From Straminergon stramineum (taxonomy: Eukaryota; Streptophyta; Bryopsida; Hypnales; Calliergonaceae), in NCBI GenBank assembly GCA_963920665.1, contig OY987273.1:3288501-3352500 (forward strand): a stretch of 64,000 nucleotides of DNA, written 5' to 3'. The notes beneath the pieces are model-generated. The model was given only the letters and a program-made list of their open reading frames with translations. It searched no databases and was not told the DNA's origin. The translations under genes were made by a program, and so were the position numbers. Positions 25,028-37,323 of this stretch are shown here, one piece after another (within the stretch, counting starts at the first letter, position 1; each line of letters begins with the position of its first letter).

Positions 25028-26195
25028 ATAGTAGGAACGGATTCGGATCAGGATCCGATCCGGTTAGCAGTAGGAGTAGATAGGAAAGAAAACTTTGGCT
25101 GAGATTGCAGTAGAACCCTTGCGGATTTTGCCGCTCAAATGTACCTTTTTGACTTGTATATAAGTCAACACTCGCGAGGGATGCTGGGAGTCTTCTTTTG
25201 CAATTCTGTTGTACCTTTGCATTTGCTCTAATGTTGTGTGTTTCTCCCCCAGCGTGGCAAGATTGCAAGACATTGAGTTAGAAAGGTGTAGGATTGAGTG
25301 GCGGATAGATTTCTCCCTTTGTTGCGTAAGATTCCGATCCTTAGTGTATGTGAACGGGTTCCCATGAATGTTGGGAGTGGATTTCAGTGCCTCAGCAGAG
25401 CTAGAGCTTTTAGATCCGGGTGAGAAAACCATTGTTAGGCTAGGCAGATAGGGAGGGTATCCTTAGTCGCGCTAGAACTCCCGGGTGAGAAATCCGGTTG
25501 AGTGTCCGATCTCTTGAGAGGTCTCACTGCCTTTGCTGGTAAACGGATAGGTTTTGATAACTGTTGGAACGAACGAGTACACTTGTAACCACCAAGTTCT
25601 ATATGGGTAGGATCTAGCATCAAAGTCGTTGTAGTATGAACAGATCGTACGGGGGATCCCTGTGTGACCTGCAATCCGGATTGCTGTCAGGATTGTTGTG
25701 AGGGACCAAACCGGATTCGAGTCAGTTAGGAGAGGAAGGGAGCAAACAGTGGACCTTCAACCACTATAATCTGCGAAAGGAGTGGTAGGCCTACCACTCA
25801 CAAATCTAAGTGGTGAACCCTCTGATGGTCCAATAGAGGCAAAGCTAAACCGGAAGAGAATTGAGGTGATATCAAGACAATCCAGAGCGGATTGGTTCAG
25901 AGAAGTACCAGGATCGGAATTGTTCAGGTCCTGGAAATTGGGAAAATTGGGTTAACCGGGGGCTTAAAGAATCGGATAGGAAGTGATCCGGTCTTAATCC
26001 TCGTGGTGTTTGGTAATTTTATGGTCAAAGATCTAGGACCGGAAAAGAAGTTTTCGGGGTTAGGAGAGCTTCCTAGCATAATAAAGCTAAATACTTCTCA
26101 AAATCTCATGGGTTTGATCTTTAGAGTCACTTAGTTATGCTCTAAAGTGATTTTTGTGAGCATAGTAGGGAATTTACTTATCCTATGCTACGACA
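25028..26195 (+). other. 3' untranslated part of element C
   Basis: This stretch is rich in CCGGAT and GGATCCGG-type motifs, with no open frame. It corresponds in position to the 3' part of A1 and A2 (50952-52058 in A2). Confidence 0.5.
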
Positions 26196-26238
26196 ATAGC
26201 TTGCATGCACAACCACTCAGTATTTGTAGTGAGTTCAG

Positions 26239-26784
26239 TTGAAGCCGCTAGAGTGGTATGAAGACGCATCACCCTTTAGAACAATGCCAAAGCGTAGAGT
26301 TTTAAAAGCTGCACCCTTATTTCGTAGGAAGAGGTATAGAATTTTCACTTCTGATTTTGATGAAGAAAGAGACGTCTTCAACGGACCATCTGCCCTTAGT
26401 TCCATTAGTGGAGGCTCCACTTCCTCAACCATAGTGGAAACCGGAAGTTCAAGGAAGGAGCCTTCAATGCACACTACAAGCATAAGCACATGCACTTGCA
26501 ATACGGACATACTCTGTGAGACAAAGCCTCAATGTGCTTCTCCTAAACCTGAAGTGTCTTACATTAGTCAGAAATTGGTTCCTTTCAAGAGAAAAATCAA
26601 TTTCTGCAGTATAGTAGAGGAGGCTCTCGGTCCTGGCTATATGACATTAGTAGAGCAAGACAATACATCCAATGGAGTAAAAGTAGAGCAACATTCCGCA
26701 GAGCTAGCAAGAAGTAAGGAAGAAACCCTTGTTTCAATGAAAAGGAAGTTTTCAATGGCCCACATGTTAAATCTTGAAAAGTAA
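26239..26784 (+). CDS. Unrecognised Ser/Lys-rich open frame
   Basis: An open frame of 181 codons follows a possible 3' splice site (GTGAGTTCAG). The first ATG inside it is at 26285 (MPKRRVLKAAPLFRRKRYR). The product is basic at the start, then Ser/Thr-rich, with a later PFKRKINFCSIVEEALG segment; a weakly similar PFRKRKAVDCLRECIG occurs in the frame at 34736-35896, so the two may be related. It ends in TAATAG. It lies upstream of the Tnp2 pseudogene in the same orientation. I recognise no domain and cannot say whether it is part of that element or a host fragment. Confidence 0.35.
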   Translation: MKPLEWYEDASPFRTMPKRRVLKAAPLFRRKRYRIFTSDFDEERDVFNGPSALSSISGGSTSSTIVETGSSRKEPSMHTTSISTCTCNTDILCETKPQCASPKPEVSYISQKLVPFKRKINFCSIVEEALGPGYMTLVEQDNTSNGVKVEQHSAELARSKEETLVSMKRKFSMAHMLNLEK

Positions 26785-27356
26785 TAGAAAGGGGGGGGAG
26801 AGGGGGGTGCCAGTCCCTTCTGTTGCATTGTCCTTACAATTTCTGCAATTTGTCTTTTGGGGCTCAAATTTGTCTTGCTCTATTGTGGTTCGCATCTGCT
26901 ATGCAAGATATATATGCATCAAAGGAAGCACATGGCTTTGTAAAGTTTTTGTGAATTGAGATGGACCCTAAACTTCCATGGTACCTTCATATACATGAAG
27001 TGCCCGCACTTAAAGTCACAAGGACAAACAAGGGGCATATTACATTCATTCCGAAGTGTATGAAGACATTTTGAAGTCAATAGACAGTAACGTTTTCCAT
27101 GTGTGCAATTATTCTTTGGGCGAATCCAATCGTATTGCAATAGAAGTGTCGTCCGATTGGAATCCAAACCCTTTGTAATATTATAAATCCTCTGCATGGG
27201 CATTACTAACTCAGCCTATGTACCTTGTGTGTCAATGTATGATGAAAAGGATTGGCATTCTTAGCGAATATGATTTCTAGAAGAGTGCCACTATCAAACA
27301 ATCATAGATAGAGACTACGTGATGATTGCTTGTGGGTGCGAGAGCTGTAGAGGGCA
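26785..27356. other. Spacer before the Tnp2 pseudogene
   Basis: Begins with a poly-G tract (about 26791-26807). No gene is recognised, and no CACTA terminal sequence was found here. Confidence 0.4.
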
Positions 27357-30300
27357 ATGGAGTGTAATGTATCAAAACTACATTGTCCATGCACTCGGTG
27401 TCGGGGCCGACGTCAATTGTTAATTCAGAATATACGCATACACCTCATGTGCCATGGTAGAGATCCGGAATCACGAATGTAGAGAGGACCAAGCCCTTGA
27501 CATTTTTCGGACGAAGAGTGGGAGCAACAATTTCGGGAACCACTTGACGAAGTGATGGTGGAAGTCCCTAGTCACGTGGATGCAAGGGGGCAGGTTTAGG
27601 AGGAAGGTGCGGAAGTTGATGCACACATGGATACACAGGGCATGCTACAATAAGCATCAAGGCCAATGGAAGATCGTGAGGATTCATCGGAAAGAATTGC
27701 CCAAGAAGTTGCCAATGCTTTTGCTACAGCCAACTCCCTTCATCAAGAAAACATGGAAGAGGGTCTAGATGGAGGTGAAGACGTTGAAGAATGTGGTGGC
27801 ATACCCTTGGATGGGGATGTGAGCACCCCAGTTTTGATGCCACTATAGTCGATGAGTCTCTAGAAGCCTTATATAGTGGTTGCAGATCTAGCAAGTTGGT
27901 GGCTACTATGTTGCTCATGAACCTCTGCACTGTTCACAGTGTGAGTAATCACTGTGCCAATGAGCTATTCAGTCTCCTACACCTCCATCTCTTGTTGGAG
28001 AAAAATACGTTGCCCAAGACGTACTATGCTGCAAAGACACTTACAACAAAACTTGGATTGACATACAATAGCATTGATGCTTGCGAGCGAGGATGTGTAC
28101 TCTTTCGTGGGGAACATGAACATGCCATCTAGTGTCCTAAGTGTGGTGGTCGCCAATACAGAGATGAAGAGCACCATTGCTTCCCACTGAAGGTTCTTTG
28201 GCACTTTCCCCTTATTCCAAGGTTGCAACAAATGCTACGGAGTCGTGCTATCTCAAAGTTGATGGTTTGGCACTCCAAGAATCAAAGCAACCGGGAAGGA
28301 GGGGATAGGCTAGTGAGGCACCCTTGCGACTCGAAGGTTTGGAAGCATTTCCATGAGAATGTAGACCCAACATTCACCGAGGACCCTCGGAATTGTCACT
28401 TTGCCTTAGTTGTAGACGAAGTCAACCCTTTCAAGCAAAACTGCTCCACATGGTCCACTTGGCCAGGGCTGTTGTTGAATTACAACCTACCCCCATGGTT
28501 GAGCACAAATAAGTTCTTCATTATGTTGTCCCTCTTAATTCCCAGGTAGGATTCAATGATGTCCAATGTGTTTGATGTTTATTTGGAGCCCCTTTTGGAA
28601 GAGTTGCTGGAGTTGTGGGATGGAGTGTCGGCTTATGACATTACAAAGGATGGTAGTGAAAGATCATTCCAACTACGCGCCATGTTGTTGTACGTGGACA
28701 ATTCATGACCTCCCTAGCTATGGCATTGTAGGTGGGTTCTCTCATCAAGGATATGCCGCTTGTCCATGGTGTGGTGCTGATGTAGGTGTAGAGCATTCCA
28801 TAGAGCTTGGAAAGTGCAGATATTGTAGAACACGCTGCTGGTTACCCGAAGGTCATCTGTATAGATCAGAGGCCATGAAGGATCAATTCAACGATGACAT
28901 TGAAAATCGGCCAAGACTAGAAGTAGTCACAATGGAGGAACAAATCCAACATGCAATGGAGTATGAAGCCAAGAAAGCAGTTGGAAACAGAGATAGGGCT
29001 TCTAGAGACCCGTCGAAAGTACATGGCTTGAAGTGACTAAGCAATTTGTATTGATTGCCTTATTGGAAGGTAAGAGACACCAATCAATCACTAATGGATG
29101 ACTTTGTAGTGACTGTGGAGTCTTGTAGGAGTCATGCAGAAGTCATTTGTATGCCTATTAGGCACAATAAGTGACTTCTTTATGACTGGTAATTTGCGAG
29201 AGTTCCGAGATGGGGTAGACAACCTTATAGTATAGTTGTCAGAACCCTGAATGTGAGGGAGGATTTGAATTGAAGTTATGATTTAATTTTCTTTCATACC
29301 ATGAAGTTTTTCCTATGTTGATGTTCCAGGTCACCATTTATTGTCTATGAAATCGCCTTTCCATAAACTAATCCCATCGTTGACTTGTCTTGTGCAGTTT
29401 CTTCTCATTCGCTACACACTAAACATCATGCATTGTGAGCTGAACCTGGCTAAAAACTTCTTGAAAACCATGATGGGTAAGGACACTATCAAGGTGAGGA
29501 GAGACTTATAGAGGAAGAATGTATGAAAGCACCTGTGGCTGACACCTCATCCATGGAAGCTTGGCAAAATGGTGAAGCCTTGTGCACCATATGTCTTGTC
29601 CGATGATGAATTCAAGAAATTCGTGCAATGTATTGAATCCTTGAAGACACCAACTGGATATTCTTCTGACCTTGGCAAAAGCATTCGGAAAAATAATTTT
29701 GGAGGTCTAAAATCCCATGATTACCATGTGTTAATGCAACACATTTTGTCACTAGCACTTCGTAGACTCATGGCACCCAGGCCACGGATGGCAGTCATGA
29801 AAATGTACAGGGTCTTCTAGTGCCTATGCACCAAGCTTTACAACCTGGACGACTTTCCATCATTGGAAGTAGATGTCGCGGAAAATATGGCTCTATTGGA
29901 GATTGAGTTTCCAACATCCTTTTTTGATGTAATGACACATCTACCCTATCATCTTGGAAAGGAACTAGACTCATGTGGACTAGTGAGTGCAAGGTGGATG
30001 TATCCTATGGAGCGCTATCTGAAAGTTCTAAAGAACCATGTGTAGAATATGGCACGCCCCGAAGCATGCATGGCACAGGGGTATATGAAAGACAAATGCA
30101 TTGGCTTCGTCACAGAGTACCTACAAAGATTTAATTTGAGGCCACGCAAAGACGCGTATGGGATGCTAACAAAGAGTATGGTGATGCCGAGGAGGTGATG
30201 TAAGGTGCAGGCAAGCCATATGTGATGAGCCCCGAGCTTAGAGACGCAACCCACGAATACATATTGGCAAATGTGTCCATTATGTTAGATCTATATGTGT

Positions 30301-31362
30301 AAGTTATATCTTGAATCGTCTTCTATGTCGTCATTCTACCCATAGCACAGGTAGTGCCTTCCTAAACCTGCCATGAGCATTGTTGGTAGATGCATTGTGC
30401 ATAGTTAACTTTCTAGTACTACAGGAGATATAAATTAGTCATTTTGAAGTCATGTACCTAGTGATGCTCTTCTGTGTTAGTTCAAAATGACTTCTTCAAG
30501 TGAGGTGCTAGTCACATTCAAATTAGGGACTTTGACTTCCACCTATTATTGGAGGTACAACCTAGTCTCTTGTATGTTGTGGAATTTTTCTTTTGGAAAG
30601 GGGTTGAACAGAATTTCTAGTTTGCGAAACAGGAAGTGGGTAGAGGAATCACAAACAAATCCAAAAACTCCACTATTGACAGAGTGGATGCACACCGTTG
30701 TGGGGGATTCTATTTTAGATTTGAGAAGCACAGAGGAGATGGACCGAGTACTCTTGAGTAGGAAGCCGTCGCAGTGCACAACTTGGTATGCACGGATCAT
30801 GGCATTTGGAAACCACTTCTGAGTGGAGAATGAGACAATTGCTTAAATGGTTTCCTACAATAGTGGCCTAGCTTCCATGTTTCAATTGCCATTAGAGAGT
30901 GTTGAAGATGCGTTAGTGAACTATGTTGGAGTGTTGAAAGACATACTACAACTAGATTATGGAGGTCTTCATACCCAAATTATCCTCCTTTGATGTGAGT
31001 GGGTGAAGCACCATGACAATCGAGGGAACCCGATGTATATGCGTGATGACTCTGGCTTCCTTGTTGTGAACTTTTGTCACAAATTACCTTGCATGGTAGA
31101 GCCCTTCATTTTCCCAAGTCAAGCCACTCAAGTTTTCTTCTCTAATGTTGTAGAGAAGCCCAGCTGGAAAGTAGTTTTACGCTCGGAAGCAAGAGCAAGA
31201 CGGGAAGTTGTGGAGACCGTGGATGCCTTCATCAGTATGAATGTGGAGTCCGCAGGGCTGACTACTCCAAGAAGGTGGCCTCATCGGGAGCAACCAGTGA
31301 ATTTAGTAGGGGCCATCGAATTGTCGGCAAAAGAAAACTTATTGGCCCAAGAAGAATACTAA
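27357..31362 (+). pseudogene. CACTA Tnp2/TNPD-type transposase, broken
   Basis: Domain order fits a plant CACTA transposase. 27357-27500: Transpos_assoc-like Cys motif (LHCPCTRCRG, then HLMCHG). 27830-28880: Tnp2 core with EALYSGCRSSKLVATMLLMN, NTLPKTYYAAKTL, LGLTYNSIDAC, FPLIPRLQ, YNLPPWLS, FDVYLEPLLEELLELW, then IHDLPSYGIVGG and AACPWCG. 29440-30200: C-terminal region with GLKSHDYHVLMQ, EFPTSFFDVMTHL, SARWMYPMERYLK and MARPEACMAQGYM. 30900-31220: DUF4216-like region (VLKDILQLDYGG, WVKHHDNRGN, VNFCHKLP, ATQVFF). The gene is dead: frames shift near 27830 and near 28700, and TAG, TAA and TGA codons interrupt it. A CACTA-type interval at 29040-29340 probably lies in an intron. Confidence 0.85.
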
Positions 31363-33903
31363 GGTGCTAAGCTATAGTTGCTTCTGAAGTAGATGCTTGG
31401 ACATGTCTTGGATTCTATAAAGCCTTCGTAGTTCTCTACGTACTTGGGAATGGAAGTCATTTGTGGTGATCCTAAACCACAAACCAAATCATGGTGCAGT
31501 AGACACTAAAGTAGAGGAGAAGTAGTTGCGAAGTAGTGAATGATCTTCTCCAGTCGCATATGGGTCATCTGAAGTCATTCTTGAGTAACATTGGAGACGC
31601 AAGGTAGTAGTAAATGTAATAGAGAATTGGAATGAGATGGGATGGGAACCTAAATGAAATCGATTGTGAATTTCCTGAAATGTAGCAAACTTCTATCCCT
31701 ACAATGTACACAAATATTTGTTGCCATCTTCACTTCATGTAGTTTCCCTAGTTCTACCAAACTTTGATGCAAAACCATTATATTCAACATGCTATAAACC
31801 AAATTGAAGAACCCACCAATTTCGCTGCATTTTCAATACTCAGAAGAATTAAAAGAAACTAGATGAATGAAAAACAATTGAAAAACATTTCGAAGTAGGA
31901 GGGAAAAAAATCAAGGAAGACTAGCCTTGCAATAAGATACAAACGAGTATTAGAGGAATGTGAAGGGTGAAAAAAGAACAACAAATAAAAGAAAATTGTG
32001 AGTGGAAAATGTTTTCAAATATAGTGCTCAAGAATTTAGAACAGAAGTTGAAAAAATAAAGAAAGTGGGGAGAAATCATGAAGATTCTAAGCAAATGGAG
32101 ATTAGGCTATCCCAATGAAATTTTATAGGCTTTTGATGAATGCTCCATGAATATAAGAAAGGCAAACCAAAAAGAAGGAATTACAAAATAAATAAACTGC
32201 CCTAAACCTAAAAATGAAATGAAGGATCAAAATTTCATTAACAGAAGTAAATGAATTAGTAGAAAATAGGTCCTACATGCCTTCCTCCTACATCTCTTCC
32301 TTCACTACGTTGTATAAGAAGTAAAAGAAGAATCAGAGGACATGTCAACCATCTTTCAGCCAATCATTTCTTGTTCACAATTGTCCTAGCCATCTTAGTC
32401 ATTCTTGAGTCATATTTCAGTCATTTCCTAGTCATTTTTACCATCAACCAGTCATTTTGTATGTGATTGTGGCCTCCATGTTGGAAGTTACAACATCCAC
32501 ATCATGCAATCGACGAAGTTCTGAACAAAAAGCGGGGATGAAAAGTAAACTTCTTGCGGTTATGAGGCTTTTTCACTGCAAGGCAAAGAAACCCCCTAGA
32601 GCTAGCCGGCAGGGAGTGTATGGGACCCCTACCTAAATTGCCTTCCAAGCAATGGACTCCTAAATGCTTTTTTATCAACTTTTTAACATTAAACTCTTGT
32701 AAATGAAATGGGGTAGCACCCTTACATCACCCTAATATGCACCTTAAAGTCCTCCAATGACCCTAGTACCTACTTTAGGAGGTTAGGGCAACCTACTAGG
32801 CCTAATTTTGCCTAAAATTAGCCATTGGGGCACCAAATGGGTCAATTTGGTGTCCTGAAATTAAATTCCAGCTCACTACAACCACCCCAATTCCTAACTA
32901 ACTTCCTAAATTGATGCCAACCACCTCCCTAATTCCATAGATCCCATTCCTAACATCTTTATACATTCCTTTTAGGTCAATTCATTTTTTCCTTCAATTT
33001 CCTAATCCATATCTTAACCCTCATTTTTCCCCCAATTTGGGCAACGCTTCCGTGCTTGCCCTAAAACCCTAAAAAATCCTCATATACCCTCTAAACATTC
33101 ACACCCTAGAAGAACATTGCATGCAAGGCCATTGAACTATTGCTTCAAGATTGATAAGAAAAGATCATATTGTAATTAACATTACATTTAGATTTAGCTA
33201 AATCACAAACAAAAAAGAGGAAATACCCCAAATAAACTGCCGCTAGATGGACAAAAGACCTTGTCACACTAAAATGATTGCCCCGGCTTCGTCCCTACTC
33301 CAAATTGGGCGAGACTTGTCTCATTGGAAAGCTAACTTCTCCATATTTCTTCTCATTAAAATTCACGTTGATCCACCTTGCCAAACTCCCACAGTCGCTC
33401 ACCAAAGTCGTCAATCTTCCATGGCAGGGGTAGCTTGACCTCCTCACATTAAATCGGCCGCTCCATCCTTGTCCTTGCTCGGAATCGGTTGAGACTTGTC
33501 TTGTTGAAAAGTTGAATTTTCCCTCTCCATCCTCCTACAAATTCATCCCATTTCACTCTCCGAATCTTCCGCAATCAGTCACCAAAGTTGACAGTCCCCT
33601 CCTATTTCAACAAAACCCTAATTCTCTCCACTCTAATTCCCATTTGACCTCACTCCTCTCATTCCTTCACCATTTTTTCTCAAAAACTAGTGACCTACTC
33701 AACAAATTGTCCTACCTTAGTTCCCTCCTCCTAGTCTCTAGCTCCCCATGCTTTAAAAACATCCATAATCACCCAAAATGCTCTCCAACACACATGCACA
33801 CAAAGTTAGGAAAAATTGAGAGAGAGTTGAGACAGTTAGCTCCAAACCCTAATTTTGCCTATATCCAACTTTCTAAGGGATGAATTTTCTAAAATACTTT
33901 CAT
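31363..33903. other. Non-coding DNA downstream of the transposase
   Basis: 31440-31600 and 32360-32480 carry AGTCATT-type motifs (AGTCATTCTTGAGTCAT, for example), consistent with CACTA subterminal DNA. From about 32500 the composition changes to Pro/Leu-like C/T-rich sequence with many CCCTAA-type words, perhaps an unrelated insertion; the boundary is not resolved. Open frames at 33247-33883 are of low complexity and not convincing. Confidence 0.45.
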
Positions 33904-34119
33904 CCTACACTAATTCACTGTTAATCCGCTAATTTGGTGCAAAATTCGCCAAATTAGTGCAAATCGCGCTAGGTTACTAAAAATCCGCTAATTTAGTGTA
34001 AATTGCGCTATTTTACTGTTCCACCCCCTAAATTACTGTAAAACCCTCTAACATACTGTAAAATCCTATTTTAGTGTTTCTAGCACTATTTTAGTGTTTT
34101 ACCCACTACACTAGTGTTT
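33904..34119. repeat. 20-bp minisatellite, about 11 units
   Basis: Units such as ATCCGCTAATTTGGTGCAAA, ATTCGCCAAATTAGTGCAAA and TACCCACTACACTAGTGTTT follow one another at 20-bp spacing (33904, 33924, 33944 and onward). Single-base drift is common and one or two units are shortened. The shared pattern is a (C/T)TAATTTAGTG-like core. No terminal structure is seen. Confidence 0.8.
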
Positions 34120-34559
34120 TAGTCATAGTTTTAGATTAACTAACCTTTTTGTGTTTTTTCTTATTTAATATTTTTGTGGTTTTTCATTTACTTTTAGTTT
34201 CATTTCCTACTTCTATTCTTTTGTTTTCATTTTCATTTTTCATTTTTTGTTTTCATTTTCTCATCATTTTCTCATTAGCCTAATTGGGTTACTCTACCAA
34301 ATGTTTCTTAACCTCTTTTTAGTTTTAACTCCCCATTTTTTCCCTAGAATTTCCCCTAATTTCCTCCTAATTGCATTTTCTAGCATCTTGCCCTAACCTC
34401 ATGAAGTTTCCATTGCTATTTAGCGGAAAACTCCCTAATTGATGGCTATGGCTTAATCCGGAGTACTACCACTTCCAGATTTGTAAATTCATACCTAATG
34501 TTTATATTTTGGGTTTTTTTAATAGTGAACCAATATGGTGGTTTACAACAGTTTTCATC
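34120..34559. other. T-rich non-coding spacer
   Basis: Pyrimidine-rich, low-complexity sequence with many TTTTCATTTT words. No gene, terminal repeat or promoter is evident. Confidence 0.4.
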
Positions 34560-34714
34560 CTCCAGTCACGCTAATAACTACGAAATGACTTGAGCGTTGT
34601 TGGACCTTTGTTGCTGGTGCAATTAGAAAACGCAAGTCATTTTTTAGTCATATTTTTCAAGGAGTCACATCTTGCAGTCGCATTTGTGCCCACTTTCTTG
34701 TAGTATCAGGAGGT
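34560..34714 (+). mobile_element. Probable right end of a CACTA element
   Basis: AAGTCATTTTTTAGTCAT and GAGTCACATCTTGCAGTCGC are subterminal-type motifs. They run into CCCACTTTCTTGTAGTA at the end. The reverse complement, TACTACAAGAAAGTGGG, resembles the plant CACTA terminus CACTACAAGAAA with one changed base at the tip, and also the K2 terminus CACTAGTAGAAAAAGGG. The Tnp2 pseudogene upstream may belong to this element, but its left end was not found, so the pairing is a guess. Confidence 0.5.
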
Positions 34715-34735
34715 GAATCATTTGAGAGAGGAAAT

Positions 34736-35896
34736 ATGTATGATGATGATGTGGGCAACAATGACCGAGACAAGTACAACTTTCCACTGGATGATGACCA
34801 TTGTGGAAACGATGAAGGTGTACCTTCCATAGCAAGATTTGTAGATGGAAGTGGATTTCTGAGTAGCAATAAGGTCCTAAATACAAATGAGGAGGATACA
34901 AATGTCCAAAGAGCGGCTCCTATTGGGACTACAGCTGCCTATGGTAGAACTTTGGAAGGAGACAAAGTGATTGGAAGTGACAAGTCTTCGTCTATGGCAA
35001 TGGCCCAAGTAGAAAAGAATGACGAACTAAATGACCGGGAGCAGATGAATGTAGGCAAGACAAGCATGGAGTTTGGAGGAGGATTGGGGAGCAAAAGTAG
35101 CTGGGAACCAAGTACCTTGAGTCTTGAAGCAAATGTTACAAGGAACAATGTAGGTTCTCATTCCATAGAAAGCGGAAGCCCAAACTTGCTTCACAAAGAC
35201 CAAAGGACCAATGAAAGCATGCAAAGTTTGCAACATCCAATATGCAACGGTCCTCAAATAGCTCCACGCCTCCTATTTAAGAATGGGAGTATGACTTTGT
35301 TGGGTTTAGGAAATTCTCAATGTCAACCACGGGTTGTCAACATTTCGAAAAAAATGGGACGTAAGGAGAATTCAAGATTAAACATTACTTCATTCACTAA
35401 TAGCGAGGAAGATGAGATATTGGCATCAGTGCTGAAGAAGCAAGAAGCTTGTCGACCGCAATCTTCCATTAGGCCATCTAACCCTCAATTACAATCCTTG
35501 AATGCAATAGAGGCATTTTCCACAGAGGGGTGAAAGGCAGGAAAAACAATGATGAAAGAAATTCCTAAACCTAAAAACAAATGAGTAATGGAGCCATTTG
35601 CCATCTCCCCAAACAAGAAAGTAAATGTAGGAAGCCCTCCACTTGATAAGCATATGCCTGTTTCGATACTTCCCTTTAGAAAAAGAAAAGCAGTTGATTG
35701 CCTTCGAGAATGCATAGGGAAAACCTTGTTGCAAGCGAAGAGGGAGCAAAAGATGGACAAGCCTAAACGAAAAGCTTTTGTAACTAGAAAAGTACAAGAA
35801 GAAAAAGGGGGAAATGAATCACCTTCGTCGGACGATGAAGAGAATACGTTAATGGATGATGACGACGGATTCCAATCAAGAGACTACAATAGGTAG
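34736..35896 (+). pseudogene. Unrecognised 387-codon frame with two TGA breaks
   Basis: One frame runs from ATG at 34736 to TAG at about 35896. It is broken by TGA at 35531-35533 and a second TGA near 35582. Both breaks could come from CGA by one transition. The product would be hydrophilic: an acidic Asn/Asp-rich start (YDDDVGNNDRDKYNFPLDDD), a Ser/Gln-rich middle, a Lys/Arg-rich part (PFRKRKAVDCLRECIGKTLL) and an acidic tail (SSDDEENTLMDDDDG). This looks like a disordered nuclear-type protein or an element accessory protein. No domain is recognised. It starts 22 bp after the CACTA-like terminus at 34714. Confidence 0.4.
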
Positions 35897-37045
35897 GGCA
35901 GAGGTGAAAGGAGATAGTGATTACCACCCTTAGGAATTTAATCTTGGAAGAGGCTTGCACCTAGGCCATTTATAGGTGCTCAAATTCTTTTGATTCAAAG
36001 AGATATTGAGCTAAGAAATGTTAGTAGCACAAGTTGTTCAATTTATCTTGAAGAAATATATGACTCGATCTAGTTCCCTTACTTGAATTCCTTGTCTGGT
36101 TTTTGTTCCAAGTGACATTCAAGAAAATCTTTTGTTTTTTGAACAACATTCAAGAAATTTTCATTCAGTTCATTGTGTGATTTTTTATTATGAATTTTAA
36201 ATAAATTGAACAAGATGATTTCTAAAGCAATAGAACTCTATGAAATTAGTAACTAACCTTGCAACAAAACTTAAATTTGCCAATGTCAATATGTCACACT
36301 CACCCTATGTTTTTTTTTGGACCAATGGTTATATGGCCTTTCTTTCAATAAGATTCTGAGCTTTTTAGCTCCTTCAATTTGGGGGCTTGCATACTTGTAT
36401 CAAAGGGGGCCAACATTGAGTATGCAATTTCTAGTATGCAATTTTTGTATGTACTGACTATAGTACTTCATGGCATTTTTTAACATATTTACTTCCTTTT
36501 TTCTCTACACGCTTGAAGCTACCTATTTTTTTTCCAAGCAATAGGGCATCACCCTTGCCTACCCCCCCCCAAAATGCACTCACCCCATGCATCCATCCGC
36601 CCCATCTGCCCTGTCTACCTCATCCACCTCGTCCACTCATCCGCCCCTTGGACGGCGATTGGACAGCGTCTGATCTCGTTGCCTACGTTCTTTGAAACCG
36701 GGCATCCGGAGGTCCAATTTCCAAACGCAATTTCGCCGTGGACGTACGTCCAGGACAACCATGCTTCATCACGTAGACCACTCGCTAGTATTTTGGCAAT
36801 TCCTTGTTGACAATGGGGAGGATTCATGGATATGGTGAGTTCACTTGTCATTTGAATGCATGGCCACATTTTGGATTTCATAATGTGTGTCTCTCAATAA
36901 AATATTGAGCCAAATTATATGTATTTGTGTATGTTTCACTTCCAAATAAAGAGTTTGAGAATGATAAGGCCCTTGCCTAGTTGTATAGAATTCTAAGAAT
37001 TTTTCAATGAAGACTTGAAAATAGGGGTAGCTGCAATCTCCATAT
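35897..37045. other. Intergenic DNA, no recognised gene
   Basis: AT-rich with a poly-C tract near 36563. A GC-richer patch at 36590-36760 contains the palindrome GGACGTACGTCC. A minus-strand frame at 36881-36615 overlaps this patch (88 codons); it has no recognised domain. Confidence 0.4.
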
Positions 37046-37180
37046 AAGCATCAATCGGATCCGACTGATGCTTGTGAGGTGTATGTGGGTACCTATCATT
37101 TGAGGACCTTGAGTAGCGAAGGGGTAGTGGTGGACACGACACAAGCATCAATCGGATCCAACTAATGCCTTTGAGGTGTC
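37046..37180. repeat. Duplicated near-palindrome, 97 bp apart
   Basis: A 24-bp near-palindrome beginning GCATCAATCGGATCCGAC lies at 37048-37071. It recurs at 37145-37168 with the same downstream context (TTGAGGTGT). Each copy could fold into a hairpin around GGATCC. The segment lies about 150 bp before the open frame at 37324. Confidence 0.7.
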
Positions 37181-37323
37181 TACAACTACCCAAGTTTTGA
37201 GTATTTATAGATCCTCAGTGGAATAGGAGTTGACATAAAAGTTATGAAAGAGTGCAACACGTTTGGTTTGAAGTTGGTATAGCTAAATTCTCTTCATCTT
37301 TCATGGATTCCTAAAAATTTAAT

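Larger units (their letters stand above)
22828..26195 (+). mobile_element. C: ~3.4-kb relative of A1/A2 in plus orientation
   Basis: C begins TGTGGCAACG, ends GCTACGACA and is flanked by ATAGC on both sides. The last bases (GGAATTTACTTATCC, then GCTACGACA) resemble the coding-strand end of A2 (GGTATTTACCGCACGCTACG). It shares the element plan: promoter and leader, one long acidic gene (23351-25027) and a long 3' region rich in CCGGAT. The protein is related to those of A1 and A2 over the EKPTRVTITLANTIFG stretch but has diverged elsewhere, so C is a separate subfamily. No long terminal repeats or transposition enzymes are visible. Confidence 0.65.
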
